This document shows, in pieces, positions 51,947 through 61,943 of a stretch of DNA of 64,000 nt; the first letter of the stretch is position 1, and each line of letters begins with the position of its first letter. The position numbers and the translations under genes are program-made. The stretch comes from CAYWMD01 sp964458575 (GTDB lineage: Bacteria > Verrucomicrobiota > Verrucomicrobiia > Limisphaerales > JADLHS01), in NCBI GenBank assembly GCA_964458575.1, contig CAYWMD010000012.1, forward strand, positions 1 through 64,000, read 5' to 3'. The notes under the pieces are model-generated. The model saw only the letters and a list, made by a program, of their open reading frames with translations. It was not told the origin of the DNA and did no database searches.

Positions 51947-53218
51947 TCAAAACCGCCAGCTGAAATTCGCGGTGAAGACCGAAAACCAACTGTTGTCAAA
52001 GGAACCCGAAAGCCGGCCGCGATACGTGGAATCCTGCACCACCGGCATGTCGCCCAACCACATGAACTCGTAGGCAAAGCCAACGTCCAGGTTCGGTTTC
52101 CAATGATACAGCGCGCCCAGGCCAAACCGATACGCCTCGCCCATGGGCAGGGTGACCGTCCGGTTCTGGTCGCTCACCGCCGACGTGTCATAGGCGAAGC
52201 CGCCGGTGAACTGCCATTTCTCGGAGGGCTTGTATTGGGCGCCCACGGCGCCGTGCCACGTGTCGTCATATTGGAGATCCGTCGTGAAGCTGCTCGGATT
52301 CGCCGAGTCCACGCCCACATCCACCTTGCCGAACTCGCTCCAATCCTGCCAGCCGACGTCGGCCATGACTGCCCATTGTTCGTTGAGTTCGTGGTAAACG
52401 CTGACCATCACCATCTGCGGCACCGTCATGTCAAGTTTCAGGTTGGGCGGACTTTGCAACGTTGGCAACGCCCCCAAGCCGGCGGGATCGAGTCCCTTGA
52501 AGTTGGGCCGATCCTCGAAGTCCAGATCCACCGGAGACAGGTACGACACGCCGATGCGCGTGCCCTGGCAGGGCTCAATCAAAATGCCGGCATTGGCGCC
52601 GAAGCCCCAGACGTTGTCCTTCAACTTCATCTGGCCGTCGGGGTAGGCGATCTGCCGGACGGCGACCTCGTTGTCCAGGTAGCCGAACATCGCGTTCAGA
52701 CCCGCGCCGACCGAAAGCCAGTCGGCGAGCTTTACGCTCGCGGCCGGCATCAGGCTCATGCCGAGCAAGGTGCCTTTCTGCACGTAGTAGCGGCCCACCC
52801 AGTCGTTGTCGAAATCCTCCGCGAGACCGAAGTAGGACAAACTGCCAAAGCCGACCGCGACTTTTTCCGAGAGGGGATGGACGTAAAACAGGCTCGCGCC
52901 GGGCAGCGCGCCAATGGCGTTGCCTCCGTCCGGCGAATTCCGCAGGGCGGGGCCGGTGTCGGCTGAATTCTTGTTGAATTCCACGTCGCCGTAGAGCAAT
53001 TGCAGGCCGCTTTGCAACTGGGGCGTCGGCAACTGGTTCATGCCGGCGGGATTCTTGAATAACGTGGAGGCGTCCTGCGCCCGGGCGGCGTATCCGGCCG
53101 AAGCCAGGCCCACATCGGGCGTGCCGATTTCATAAAGTGAGATGCCGCCCGCCAGCAACGTTTGAGTGGCGAATGCGCCGACGAGGGCAAGCAAGGCGGT
53201 TTTGTTCATAGCAATCAT
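51947..53218 (-). CDS. FadL/TodX-type outer-membrane transporter
   Basis: 423 residues from ATG at 53218; another ATG at 53209 opens the same signal peptide (TALLALVGAFATQTLLAGG). Mature N-terminus GISLYEIGTPDVGLASAGYA, then DASTLFKNPAGM, the NPAGM signature of the FadL/OMPP1 family, and beta-barrel strands ending in a terminal FSWRF. It moves hydrophobic molecules across the outer membrane. A 12-bp palindrome gtccccggggac lies upstream at 53255-53266. Proximity to the Mla genes suggests a lipid-handling region. Confidence 0.88.
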   Translation of the reverse strand: MIAMNKTALLALVGAFATQTLLAGGISLYEIGTPDVGLASAGYAARAQDASTLFKNPAGMNQLPTPQLQSGLQLLYGDVEFNKNSADTGPALRNSPDGGNAIGALPGASLFYVHPLSEKVAVGFGSLSYFGLAEDFDNDWVGRYYVQKGTLLGMSLMPAASVKLADWLSVGAGLNAMFGYLDNEVAVRQIAYPDGQMKLKDNVWGFGANAGILIEPCQGTRIGVSYLSPVDLDFEDRPNFKGLDPAGLGALPTLQSPPNLKLDMTVPQMVMVSVYHELNEQWAVMADVGWQDWSEFGKVDVGVDSANPSSFTTDLQYDDTWHGAVGAQYKPSEKWQFTGGFAYDTSAVSDQNRTVTLPMGEAYRFGLGALYHWKPNLDVGFAYEFMWLGDMPVVQDSTYRGRLSGSFDNSWFSVFTANFSWRF

Positions 53219-53391
53219 GGTTCAAAGTTGAATTAAGCAAGTCGTCAATCGGTGGTCCCCGGGGACATTATTGTCACATGCAGGAAACTGTGCCCGGCCG
53301 GGTGTTGGCGCACAAGCAAGTTCCATCGGTGGCAAATGCGACGGTGAGCGCGTAACGCGCCGCGTCACGGCCGGTCATTTGCGCCGGGCCA

Positions 53392-54027
53392 TTACCGCGG
53401 CAGTGCGGATGCCAGCTCGGTGGCGACAGCGGTCATGATATCCGCGAGATCCTTGTCCCAGCCGGCCATCAGACCGGCGGCGGTTTTCTGTTCGAGGGGC
53501 ACCGTGTGGGAATAGTCCTTTCGCAACAGCAATTCGCCCGGCTTTCCCTGCTCGGCCGCGAAGAGACGCAGTTCCAGGGACAATACTGCCTTGGGACTCG
53601 CGGAATCGCGGAAATCGCCGTAAAGCTCGCTGACGTGAACATCCAGCAAGAGATTCGGCGTGACGGGACCGCCGGCCTCGACGACGTCCGCGAACAACCC
53701 CGTGTTCCGGAGATAGGTGCGCAGCGGAATCGCCAGCGCCTGTCCGGGCTGGACGAGGAAACTGGCGTAAGGATCCAATTCGTACGAATCCGGCCCCGTC
53801 CGGTAAACCAGGGAGCGGCCCGCGAACGTGGGGGAGACGTTGCACGTGCGGAGGGCGAGCACGCGGGTGGCTTTGGCCGGCGCACCGGTCGTGGGTGGAT
53901 TTTGGAACGCGAAGGTCTGGCGGCGCAACGCGGGCTTGGACAGGCAGCCCGCCACCAAGAGCGTCGTGGCCAGGAGCAGGCCGCCAAGGATTGGCAGCCG
54001 GGCGCGAAGTTTTGAATGTGTTTTCAT
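53392..54027 (-). CDS. ABC-type transport auxiliary lipoprotein (PqiC-like)
   Basis: 211 residues from ATG at 54027; the open frame starts at 54231 in unrelated sequence. Signal with lipobox LLVAGC (Cys ~23). The body matches the ABC transport auxiliary domain: VLALRTCNVSPTFAGRSLVY, YELDPYASFLVQPGQALA, DVHVSELYGDFRD. PqiC-type lipoproteins work with MCE-domain proteins in moving phospholipids between inner and outer membranes. It ends the mlaE-mlaF-mlaD run after a 40-bp gap. Confidence 0.8.
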   Translation of the reverse strand: MKTHSKLRARLPILGGLLLATTLLVAGCLSKPALRRQTFAFQNPPTTGAPAKATRVLALRTCNVSPTFAGRSLVYRTGPDSYELDPYASFLVQPGQALAIPLRTYLRNTGLFADVVEAGGPVTPNLLLDVHVSELYGDFRDSASPKAVLSLELRLFAAEQGKPGELLLRKDYSHTVPLEQKTAAGLMAGWDKDLADIMTAVATELASALPR

Positions 54028-54067
54028 AAGTGGTAATGGGCGATCTGCACCAGGGTTGGGGCGGGTT

Positions 54068-55015
54068 CTATTTCGGCGGCGGTTGCACGCTCTGCGCGGG
54101 CAGCGGGGGTTTCCCGAAGATGAATCCCGACGGATATTGTTTGAGTTCAAGCAGTACGCCGTTGAGCGTTTGCACGGCTTCGCGAAGATCGCCGACGGTT
54201 GCCTGCATGGGAACGGCCCCCACATGGTCAAGCACGGTCTGGAGTTTCACATTGGTTTCGCGCAGACCTTCCACCAGGGCGTTCGCATTGGTACCGATGC
54301 TCTCGAGCTTCATCCCATTGATGTTCTTCTGGACGTCGGCGAGCGTGCCTCTCAGTTCCACCAACACAGAGTTCACGTTGTCCGAGATCTGCTTCACGTC
54401 CAGCTCGTTGAGTTTGCTGCTCAAAGTGCTGATGGATGTCAAGATGTTCGAAATCCCGTCGTTGACGCCCGAAATGTTGATGCCTTCCACCTTGCGCAGC
54501 GACCGCTCGATCGCGTCCAGCATGCGGGTGAACTGGCCGGCGGCCGAGGGGATGTAAAGGTGTCTGGGCTTGTAGTCTATCTCCGGCGCCGGATTTTCCT
54601 TCGGATCCAGCACCTCGAGCGCGAGCAGGCTGGTGCCGGTGACGCCCTGGCTTTTGACGATGGCCCGCAGACCGCTCGCGGCGGCTTGCTCCGCCAGCGC
54701 TCGCGTGCTTTCCCCTTCGCGGTGGGGCAGGATCGCTTGATCAATTTCAAACTCGACAACGATCATGTTGGCCTTGGCTTTGGGGTACAAGTTCCAGGCA
54801 AAGCTGATCGCCGCCACCGTGCCGACCGGCACGCCGCGCAACTCGACACGGGAACCGACCGACAGCCCGTACACTTCGCTGGGTATGGCCGTTTCAAACA
54901 TCGTCTTCTTCTCGAAGTAGCTCTTCGCGCCGAACGCGAGCACGCCCGCGATCAACAGCAGCACGGCGATGATGACAAATATGCCGATTTTGAAGTTGTT
55001 GGTTTTTGCGCTCAT
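54068..55015 (-). CDS. mlaD: MlaD-type MCE-domain protein
   Basis: 315 residues from ATG at 55015. One N-terminal helix (IGIFVIIAVLLLIAGVLAFG) and the MCE domain over ~35-145 (VYGLSVGSRVELRGVPVGTV, SQGVTGTSLLALEVLD), followed by a long helical coiled region (~170-290) and a proline-rich end. It forms hexameric rings in the periplasm that channel lipids. It is longer than E. coli MlaD (about 180), closer to the Gram-negative Ttg2/Mce variants. The ATG overlaps the ATPase stop by 4 bp. Confidence 0.88.
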   Translation of the reverse strand: MSAKTNNFKIGIFVIIAVLLLIAGVLAFGAKSYFEKKTMFETAIPSEVYGLSVGSRVELRGVPVGTVAAISFAWNLYPKAKANMIVVEFEIDQAILPHREGESTRALAEQAAASGLRAIVKSQGVTGTSLLALEVLDPKENPAPEIDYKPRHLYIPSAAGQFTRMLDAIERSLRKVEGINISGVNDGISNILTSISTLSSKLNELDVKQISDNVNSVLVELRGTLADVQKNINGMKLESIGTNANALVEGLRETNVKLQTVLDHVGAVPMQATVGDLREAVQTLNGVLLELKQYPSGFIFGKPPLPAQSVQPPPK

Positions 55016-55812
55016 AATTTCTTGGTGGCAGCCGTCGTTGACGTTGGCGCGGGCGACTCCGCCTCGCGGTTGAAAAACTGGCGCACCCACGGATTGGGCG
55101 AGTGGTCGCGCAGGTCCTCGGGTGAACCTTCCGCAATGATGGATTTGGTCGCACCATCCAGCATGATGACGCGGTCGGCAATGGTGTAGATGCTCGGCAG
55201 TTCGTGTGTTACCACGACGAAGGTGAAGCCCAGATTTGCCGCCAGGTCATTGATCAAATCGTCCAGCCCGGCCGACGTGATGGGGTCGAGCCCCGCGGAC
55301 GGTTCGTCCAGAAACAGTATTCCGGGGTCCAGCGCCATGGCGCGGGCGATGGCGGCGCGCTTCTGCATGCCGCCGCTCAGGTCGGCGGGCATTTTGCCGG
55401 CGGCGGACTCCATCGCCACCAGCTTGAGCTTGTTCAGCGCAATGATTTCCTTGGCGGCGGCGGGCAGGTCGGTGAATTCGTCCAGCGGCAGCCGCACGTT
55501 TTCGAGCACGGTCATTGAACCGAACAGCGCGCCGCTTTGATACATCACCCCGAATTTGCGCAGGACCTTCAGCCGTTCGTCGCCTCGCACCGTGACCAGG
55601 TTGTCCTCCCCGAACCAGATTTCGCCGGCCATCGGTGGATACAATCCGATCATGTGCTTGAGCAGCGTGCTTTTGCCGCAACCGGAGCCGCCCAGAATGA
55701 TAAAAACCTCCCCGCGCTTCACCTGAAAGTTCAGGTTCTCCATCAACACCTTCTCGCCGTAGCCCATCCGCAGGCCCTTGACCTCGATGACATGGTGGTT
55801 GGCGGCGCTCAT
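55012..55812 (-). CDS. mlaF: MlaF-type ABC ATPase
   Basis: 266 residues. Walker A GGSGCGKSTLLKHM, Q-loop MYQSGALFGSMTV, signature LSGGMQKRAAIARAMA, Walker B ILFLDEPSAGLDP and H-loop VVVTHELPS. It powers the Mla lipid transporter from the cytoplasmic face. It overlaps mlaE and mlaD by 4 bp each, which implies tight co-translation. Confidence 0.92.
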   Translation of the reverse strand: MSAANHHVIEVKGLRMGYGEKVLMENLNFQVKRGEVFIILGGSGCGKSTLLKHMIGLYPPMAGEIWFGEDNLVTVRGDERLKVLRKFGVMYQSGALFGSMTVLENVRLPLDEFTDLPAAAKEIIALNKLKLVAMESAAGKMPADLSGGMQKRAAIARAMALDPGILFLDEPSAGLDPITSAGLDDLINDLAANLGFTFVVVTHELPSIYTIADRVIMLDGATKSIIAEGSPEDLRDHSPNPWVRQFFNREAESPAPTSTTAATKKL

Positions 55813-56954
55813 AGATGGACGAGATAAAGCACGATGGCGACGACGGCATCGGCCACGATGATCATGAGAATGCCGGCAACGACGGAACGGGTGGTGGATT
55901 CACCCACGGCGCTTGGGCCTTTGGCGGTTTGCAGGCCGCGGAGGCAACCGATGCCCGCGATGAGTGCGCCGAAGATGACGCCCTTGCCCACGCCGATCAA
56001 AATGTCGCGATAATGCAACGTCTGCGCCATCTGGTTGTAGATGGTGACGAGCGAGAAGCCCATGGCCATCATTACCAGTACCCCGCCCAGGATCGAAACG
56101 AAGATGGCATAAACCGTCAGCAGCGGGGTGAGCAGGATGCCGGCGAGGACGCGTTGCACGACGAGGAAACGCATCGGACTCAGCCCCATCGTTTCGAGCG
56201 CGTTCAACTCTTCGTTGACCTTCATCGTGCCGAGTTCGGCGGCGAAGGCCGAGCCCGAGCGCCCGGCCAGAATGATCCCGGTCATCAAGCCGGCCAGTTC
56301 GCGGGCCATGATGATGCCGAGCATGTTGGCGATGAAGATTTCGGCGCCGAACATCCGGAACGGCCCGGCCGCCTCGAAGGCGATGATCAGGCCTACGAGG
56401 AGACTGATCAGTGAAATGATGGGCAGGGCGTTGACACCCGCGCTCTCGAAGATCCGCCAGACTTCGCCCCAGCGCATGGCCTTGGGCCGCGCCAGGTTGG
56501 CGACCATTCCCGCGGCCACCTCGCCCATGAAGGCCACCTCGGCGTGCAGGTCGCCCGCCACCGCCCGCGCGGATTTGCCGACTTCTTCGGCCAGGGGGAT
56601 TTTGGGCGCCGGTTGCGGACGGCTTTTTTGATAATCCTCGGTGGTGAACTTCTTGAACAGGTTGTCGAATTCAGGTCGCAACCCGCTCACGTTCACCTTG
56701 GCGCCGGCGGGTGACATGCCGCCCATGCCGAGGAAATGCAGCAGCGCCAGTCCGGCACCATCGCAGTAATCCACTCCCGAGGCATCCACGTCCAGTTGGG
56801 TTGCCGGGGTTTTGGGGAGTTGGGCGTCGAGGCTGCGCCAGACCTCGGCTGTGGAGCGGGCGTCAAGCGTCCCGCGCAGGTGCAGCGACACCACACCTGC
56901 AGGGCCGGGACGCAATTCAAACGATGCGCTGGTTGCCGGGGCGGATGCAGACAT
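55809..56954 (-). CDS. mlaE: MlaE permease with N-terminal STAS domain
   Basis: 381 residues. Residues ~10-105 are a STAS domain of the MlaB kind (VVSLHLRGTLDARSTAEVWR, QLDVDASGVDYCDGAGLALL), fused directly to the MlaE permease (~150-380) with EVWRIFESAGVNALPIISLI, ARELAGLMTGIILAGRSGSA and the typical TMKVNEELNALETMGLSP. In E. coli MlaB is a separate subunit. The protein spans the inner membrane and forms the lipid path. First gene of the mlaEFD set. Confidence 0.9.
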   Translation of the reverse strand: MSASAPATSASFELRPGPAGVVSLHLRGTLDARSTAEVWRSLDAQLPKTPATQLDVDASGVDYCDGAGLALLHFLGMGGMSPAGAKVNVSGLRPEFDNLFKKFTTEDYQKSRPQPAPKIPLAEEVGKSARAVAGDLHAEVAFMGEVAAGMVANLARPKAMRWGEVWRIFESAGVNALPIISLISLLVGLIIAFEAAGPFRMFGAEIFIANMLGIIMARELAGLMTGIILAGRSGSAFAAELGTMKVNEELNALETMGLSPMRFLVVQRVLAGILLTPLLTVYAIFVSILGGVLVMMAMGFSLVTIYNQMAQTLHYRDILIGVGKGVIFGALIAGIGCLRGLQTAKGPSAVGESTTRSVVAGILMIIVADAVVAIVLYLVHL

Positions 56955-57108
56955 ACACTTATTCGGTCGGACGACGCGAAATCAAAGGCTTGCGGCCAAG
57001 GCCTGCCCCACGACTCCGTTCATCCCTGGTTCGTGAGGAAGCTGCCGCGTACCGTTTTGCCGGTAGGCACGACCACGGCATCTTCGTGTCCAGCACAGCG
57101 GAGGGCGG

Positions 57109-58323
57109 CTAATAGCGGGCCTGGCTGGCGGCATGGGCCTCCAGTTCCTGGAACGCCCGGTCCGACGCGGTTTCCGTGCTGCCGAAGTTGTATTGGAAAG
57201 CCAGCGCGATGCTGTAACCGCCCCGTCCGTCGCTGCGCATCGCGTCCACTCCGTAACCGAAGAGGCTCATCAGCCGCCAGCGTTTGCTTGGGGCCGAATA
57301 GCCGCCACCGGCGCCAAAACCGTTGTGCCAGTTGCCGGGTTGGGACAGTCCGGGCGCATAATCCACGAGCCCGGTCGCCGCCATGCCGATGAGACTCCAC
57401 TGTTTGGAAGGCCCGAAGGGAATGGTGTAAACGCCGTAGGCGAGGCCCAGGTTGTCCACCGAAAGTTCCTTGTCGAAGTAGCCGGGCATGTAGAGCGGAA
57501 ACTCGGACGTGAACGGCAGCACGCCACCGACGCGGCCCGCGCTGAAGCGATCCGCATTAATGACCGAACCGCCCATCAAACCCGCCACGATGTAATGCTT
57601 GGACTCCGGCATGGTGTAATTGATCTGCGCGCGGAAGAGCAACTGGTGGCTGACTGATTCCAGCTTGCGGTCATCGTTGAAGCCGTAGCCGCCGTTGTCG
57701 GGCCGGTATTGGAGATTGTACCAGCCGGAGATTTCCATGCCCAGGATTGGGCCGAGCATCGGCTCTTTGCCGCCCCACCGGAAACCGGTGCGTAGCGAGT
57801 AGAAAGGCTGGTTGTCCGGCAGTTGAAAACCGGAAGCCGTGTCGTCCGTGTCGTCGAACGCATAGTAATTCACAGTGCCGCGCAGCATGCCGTTCAGCGG
57901 GATGCGGGCATCCGGATTGAACAGGTGGTAGATGCTTACGTTGGCCCCGCCGCCGTTGCCGTCGAAGGATTCATCGCGGTAGTAGTTGCCGCGGCGTACT
58001 TCCTGGTAGCTGTTTGCGAACAAACCGCCGAACGCGCCGATGCCGAGGTCGGTATGCTCGCCGAGCAGGCCGTTGAAGCCCAACTCGCTGTTCACGTAAC
58101 CCGGTGCAATCACCATCCGCAACGTCTGGTTGGTGGTGGGCACGTGCGGCATGTTCCAATAGTAGAACGCATAAGCGCCCAGCGGACCATCGTCGTGCAA
58201 CGATTGATTCACGCCCAGGTGCAGCAGCTTCCGCGGCTCAGGGTCAATCTGGGCGGATGCCGTCAGGGCGAAACCACAGAGGATTGCGCCGAGGACGCCG
58301 TATCGAGCAAGTAGATGTTTCAT
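57109..58323 (-). CDS. Outer-membrane beta-barrel protein of unknown substrate
   Basis: 404 residues with a signal peptide (YGVLGAILCGFALTASAQ) and a mature part of alternating strands with many Gly/Tyr/Phe, such as FDDTDDTASGFQLPDNQPFYS, YTMPESKHYIVAGLMGGSVI and GYSIALAFQYNFGST. The first ~250 residues read as barrel strands; conserved loops are not recognised. Probably an outer-membrane channel. It lies between the Mla genes and the lipoprotein group, with separate gaps on both sides. Confidence 0.65.
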   Translation of the reverse strand: MKHLLARYGVLGAILCGFALTASAQIDPEPRKLLHLGVNQSLHDDGPLGAYAFYYWNMPHVPTTNQTLRMVIAPGYVNSELGFNGLLGEHTDLGIGAFGGLFANSYQEVRRGNYYRDESFDGNGGGANVSIYHLFNPDARIPLNGMLRGTVNYYAFDDTDDTASGFQLPDNQPFYSLRTGFRWGGKEPMLGPILGMEISGWYNLQYRPDNGGYGFNDDRKLESVSHQLLFRAQINYTMPESKHYIVAGLMGGSVINADRFSAGRVGGVLPFTSEFPLYMPGYFDKELSVDNLGLAYGVYTIPFGPSKQWSLIGMAATGLVDYAPGLSQPGNWHNGFGAGGGYSAPSKRWRLMSLFGYGVDAMRSDGRGGYSIALAFQYNFGSTETASDRAFQELEAHAASQARY

Positions 58324-58428
58324 AGTTTTGAGGGTCGTTTGCTGCCGTTCAACTGGTTCCGCGCGGCAACATTGCCGTCACGGGAATTGATATGTCAATG
58401 CCTGCCGATTTCTTCCGAACGGCCCCAT

Positions 58429-59817
58429 TTATAGCTGGCGACGCCGGGATGTCAACCGGTTATCCAGCGCCCGGTAGATCAGGCCCGCCAACACCAGACC
58501 CGCCAAAAACACGGCGATCAGGATCAGCCCCAGCCGAAACGCGCGCTGGAACATCTGATCGGCCCGTTCCGTGGCCTGCTGGCTCAGTTTTTCCAGGCGC
58601 GGCGTGGTTTCGTTCATTGCGAGAACCAGCGCGTTCAGCTCCTTGGCCGCGTTGGCGACTTCGCCGGCGGCCGTTCCGTAATCCAGCACATTGAACGGCG
58701 GGCTGTTGGAGCTGCGCGCGGAAACGGTGTTGGTCGGTGTGACGTAGTGGACGAAATCATTGAGGGATTTGATGGCGGCGTTGACCGAGGCGGCCATCTC
58801 ATTGCCGGCGCTCAACGTCTGGCGGGCTTCCACGAGCAGGTCGCGCGCGCGCTTTTCCTCGGACCGGAACGCATCCGAAAGTTGCTGCGGCAGGTTTTTG
58901 GAGGTTTCGGTCAGCGATTCTGCGGTGCGGACGAGTTGCTGGGCGTTGGAGAGAATCTGCTTTGAGGCCGGTTCGGCGGCGAGCTGGTGGGCCAGCACCT
59001 CCACCTGCCAGTTTAAAAGGTGCGGCATTCGCTGGGCGTAATACATGGCGCGCTCGGCGGCGGAACGCGTCTCCTGAAGCGCGGCCGCGGTCGGATCCAT
59101 GCTCGCCAGCGGATCAAGATACAACAAACTGAAAACACTGGTCTTCCGGGTGGTGCTCTGGTTTTGGATGGTCTTCCCGACTGCCGCCGCCAGTTCGCGA
59201 AACCGGATGCCGCCCACATAACGTTGGTTCGGGTTGTCCTTCCGCCAGCGTTGAATCAGTTCGGCCAGTTCCTCTTGCTGGCTGGGCGTCAGCACGCCGC
59301 TGACGAGGGACCAGGAGTTGGTTTCCAGTCGGCGGTGGGTTGCCAGCAACGGCAGCGCCGCCTCGCCAAAAACCTGGCCGACCCCGTAATCCTCCACCAC
59401 CATGCGCGCCGTCGTGGTCAACACGATCAGGTCCAGCGCATTGAGGATGGGATGCGGCCCGCTGGCGTCAATGTACGCGGCGGTGGCCTGGCCCAGCTTC
59501 CAGCGCAACGCCGCCAGCCGGGCCTCCGGCGTCGAAACCGTTTTGGCGAAATCATCGCACGCTTGCGCCACCATGACGGCGTAATTGTCGGCAAACCGCA
59601 TCCCCTCGGCTTGCAGCACGATCAACGTGACCGAGCCAATGGCGCGGTTGGTTTCGAACTGGAGCGAACCGACGGTGGCCTTGGGCGGTGACGGCTTGGG
59701 CGCGATGAGTCCGCACCCGGTCAGCAGCAACGCCAGACCGGTGAAAACAATCCAACCGGCAACGCCGGGGCGGCCCGCCGGTTGCCTGCTGTTCTGAGGT
59801 TGTTCGCTGGTTCGCAT
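58429..59817 (-). CDS. Lipoprotein with coiled coil and C-terminal membrane helix
   Basis: 462 residues. Signal with lipobox LLLTGC (Cys ~35). The body is mostly helical: DNYAVMVAQACDDFAKTV, ELIQRWRKDNPNQRYVGGIR, then a long coiled stretch (~265-430; EEKRARDLLVEARQTL, ATERADQMFQRAF) and one helix near the C-terminus (LILIAVFLAGLVLAGLIYR) with a basic tail. A lipid anchor at one end and a membrane helix at the other suggest it links two membranes or clamps at one. Family not recognised. Confidence 0.6.
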   Translation of the reverse strand: MRTSEQPQNSRQPAGRPGVAGWIVFTGLALLLTGCGLIAPKPSPPKATVGSLQFETNRAIGSVTLIVLQAEGMRFADNYAVMVAQACDDFAKTVSTPEARLAALRWKLGQATAAYIDASGPHPILNALDLIVLTTTARMVVEDYGVGQVFGEAALPLLATHRRLETNSWSLVSGVLTPSQQEELAELIQRWRKDNPNQRYVGGIRFRELAAAVGKTIQNQSTTRKTSVFSLLYLDPLASMDPTAAALQETRSAAERAMYYAQRMPHLLNWQVEVLAHQLAAEPASKQILSNAQQLVRTAESLTETSKNLPQQLSDAFRSEEKRARDLLVEARQTLSAGNEMAASVNAAIKSLNDFVHYVTPTNTVSARSSNSPPFNVLDYGTAAGEVANAAKELNALVLAMNETTPRLEKLSQQATERADQMFQRAFRLGLILIAVFLAGLVLAGLIYRALDNRLTSRRRQL

Positions 59818-60022
59818 CGTTCTGTTTTGAGGTTTGACCCGGCCCCGGCGGTGTAAGTTTCCCGCCGGCCGGGAAGCTATAGACGATGGTCATCGGCGAC
59901 GCAAGGAGATTGGCCTCACCGACGAGTCTCCTGTGGGTGACACGCGGGGCGCAATTTCTGAATGTCGCCACGATACAGAGTGGTCAGCCCCACTTGCCAC
60001 CGGACCTGCGTTCCCGGCGACT

Positions 60023-61174
60023 TTATTGCGCCGGGATCGTGATGAGCGGCAGGTTGTCCCGTTCGCCCGTGTCGGCCAGCGTGAAGAGCATCATCATGAA
60101 CGAAAACGTGCGCTTCGATTTCAAATCCCGGTCGTCAATCCAGAACCACAGGTTGCGGTAGTTGATTTTAACAAAGGCATCCTTGGGCTCCGACTTGGAA
60201 CTAAGAATCCGCACCAGCCGCGGCGCGTCGGGGCTGGCCGTGTCGCGGTTTGCCTCGGCTTGCGCATTCGCCAAAACCGGGTTGCTTTCCCAGCCGGGGG
60301 AAGCGCGGCCCTGGCTCACGTCTTCGGCCGGCACTTCCACCTGCGAAGCCATGGTGGCCATCTGCTGGAGCATCGAACGGGTCAGCACGGCGACTTCCCT
60401 GTCGTTGGTGGAGGACGCGCCAAAGACGAGCCGCAGTTCCTCCGCTTCCGGATCCAAGCGCAGCAACTGCCGCAGTTCGTGGATGTCGTTGAGTGTTTCC
60501 AGAGCGATGTCCTTGGAACGGAAGGCGAGGATGGTGGTTTGCTGTTTTTGGGCGTCCTGCTGGACGCGCATGGCGACGGCGCCGGAAAGCTGGATCTTGC
60601 GCATCAGTTGCAACACCCGCAGGAATTTCGGGTCGGGCGTGGAGACGCCGCTGATGGTGGTGGCCTGATTTTTCAAGCCGTTGATTTCGGCCACGGTCAC
60701 GAACAGCACGCCGTCGGCCGGCCAGCCGGATTGGATCGTAAAGAACACCGACTCCGGCGGCAGAGGCGTCATCAGGCCCTTGACGAATTTGTTTCCGGTG
60801 AGGGGCGTGTAGGTGATGGTCGGACGATCTGTGTATTTGATCGAGCCGCCGAGCGTCGCGCTGTTGCGCTGGATGGCGTCGGCCGAGGAAAGCTGGCCCG
60901 CCCCCGTGAGGCCGGTTTCCAACGTGTAACCCGAAACGATCTGGCCCACGTCCACGAAAATGGGCGGATCCAGGTAGCGGAGTTTGACAATGTTGAGCAG
61001 GGTCTGGCGCTTCCACGATTCGGACAAGGAGGCGCTGTAGTCGAACCGGTCGCGCGCCACGCTGCCCGGCCCAATGGATTTGCAGCCGGTCAAAACCACC
61101 ACCAGACCAACCCCAGCCAACACGGCTCTGGCGCTGTAGACTCTGGACTTCGGACGCTGGCGGTTGGAGTGCAA
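60023..61174 (-). CDS. Lipoprotein of unknown function (TTG start)
   Basis: 383 residues. The start is TTG at 61174; no in-frame ATG precedes the lipobox VVLTGC (Cys ~31), and only this start leaves a basic n-region (HSNRQRPKSRVYSAR). It begins 1 bp after the stop of the DUF4410 gene. The body has a repeated alpha/beta look: LLNIVKLRYLDPPIFVDVGQ, ILAFRSKDIALETLNDIHEL, FSFMMMLFTLADTGERDNLP. A similar lipoprotein family is seen in various Proteobacteria, but I cannot name it. Probably anchored in the outer membrane. Confidence 0.6.
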   Translation of the reverse strand: MHSNRQRPKSRVYSARAVLAGVGLVVVLTGCKSIGPGSVARDRFDYSASLSESWKRQTLLNIVKLRYLDPPIFVDVGQIVSGYTLETGLTGAGQLSSADAIQRNSATLGGSIKYTDRPTITYTPLTGNKFVKGLMTPLPPESVFFTIQSGWPADGVLFVTVAEINGLKNQATTISGVSTPDPKFLRVLQLMRKIQLSGAVAMRVQQDAQKQQTTILAFRSKDIALETLNDIHELRQLLRLDPEAEELRLVFGASSTNDREVAVLTRSMLQQMATMASQVEVPAEDVSQGRASPGWESNPVLANAQAEANRDTASPDAPRLVRILSSKSEPKDAFVKINYRNLWFWIDDRDLKSKRTFSFMMMLFTLADTGERDNLPLITIPAQ

Positions 61175-61175
61175 A

Positions 61176-61943
61176 TTATTGGCTCACCCAGCCTTGTTCG
61201 AGGAATCGCTCATGCAGGACGTCGGCGATTTCCTTGGCGGTCTGCTTGGCCCGGCCTTCGACCGTGGCTTTGCCGCTGGCTTCACCATAAATTTTCATCC
61301 CGCCACCGACGACGAGGCCGATCGGGTTGCCTGTAACGAGCCAGCCCGCTGCGCCCAGGGCCGCGCCCGGGCCTTTGGCGCCCTTGGCCCCGACGGTGCC
61401 CGAGCCTAGCTTCTTCAGTCCACTGGCCGTCATCTGGTAGCCTTCAACATAGGTGGTCAATTCCGATCCCCCGGAGCCGAAGCCGATGGTCATTCGTTTG
61501 GCGGCGCTGCCCTTGTCCACCGAAATGAGATAGCCGCGGATTACAATGTCATTAACGTTGGGCGTGGCCGCTCCCGAAACTTGCACGGCGGGCAGGCCCA
61601 TCTGCTTGATGTCCGCGACCAGTTCCGCCGCGATCTGGTCGCCCAACTGGCGGCCCAGCGCGACCTGCTCGCTGGTGGGCGGCGTGGTCGGCGCGGAAGT
61701 CTGACCGGCGAGGGAGGAATCCGCCGGAATATCGGCCGGCGTGGCCCCGAAATCGTAAATCAGAATTTGGTTGGGCTTGGGCAACACGCCAAAATTGACC
61801 CGCTGCCGGTCGCTGACCTTGGTCGAGGCGCAGCCCGCGAACAGGGCCAGGGCGAACAACCCACCGACGACGGCGGGTGAGGTTTTCAAAATGACATTAA
61901 GTGATTGGCGGCGTGGCGCGCGGTTGGTGATGGAGTTGGTCAT
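61176..61943 (-). CDS. DUF4410-family lipoprotein
   Basis: 255 residues from ATG at 61943; the frame is open to 62027. Lipobox LFAGC (Cys ~38). Matches DUF4410: ILIYDFGATPADI, LGRQLGDQIAAELVADIKQM, VIRGYLISVDKGSAAKRMTI (the RG.F..ID.G...R pattern) and GFGSGGSELTTYVEGYQM. DUF4410 proteins are small periplasmic lipoproteins of unknown function. The stop is 1 bp before the next lipoprotein start, so the two are coupled. Confidence 0.75.
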   Translation of the reverse strand: MTNSITNRAPRRQSLNVILKTSPAVVGGLFALALFAGCASTKVSDRQRVNFGVLPKPNQILIYDFGATPADIPADSSLAGQTSAPTTPPTSEQVALGRQLGDQIAAELVADIKQMGLPAVQVSGAATPNVNDIVIRGYLISVDKGSAAKRMTIGFGSGGSELTTYVEGYQMTASGLKKLGSGTVGAKGAKGPGAALGAAGWLVTGNPIGLVVGGGMKIYGEASGKATVEGRAKQTAKEIADVLHERFLEQGWVSQ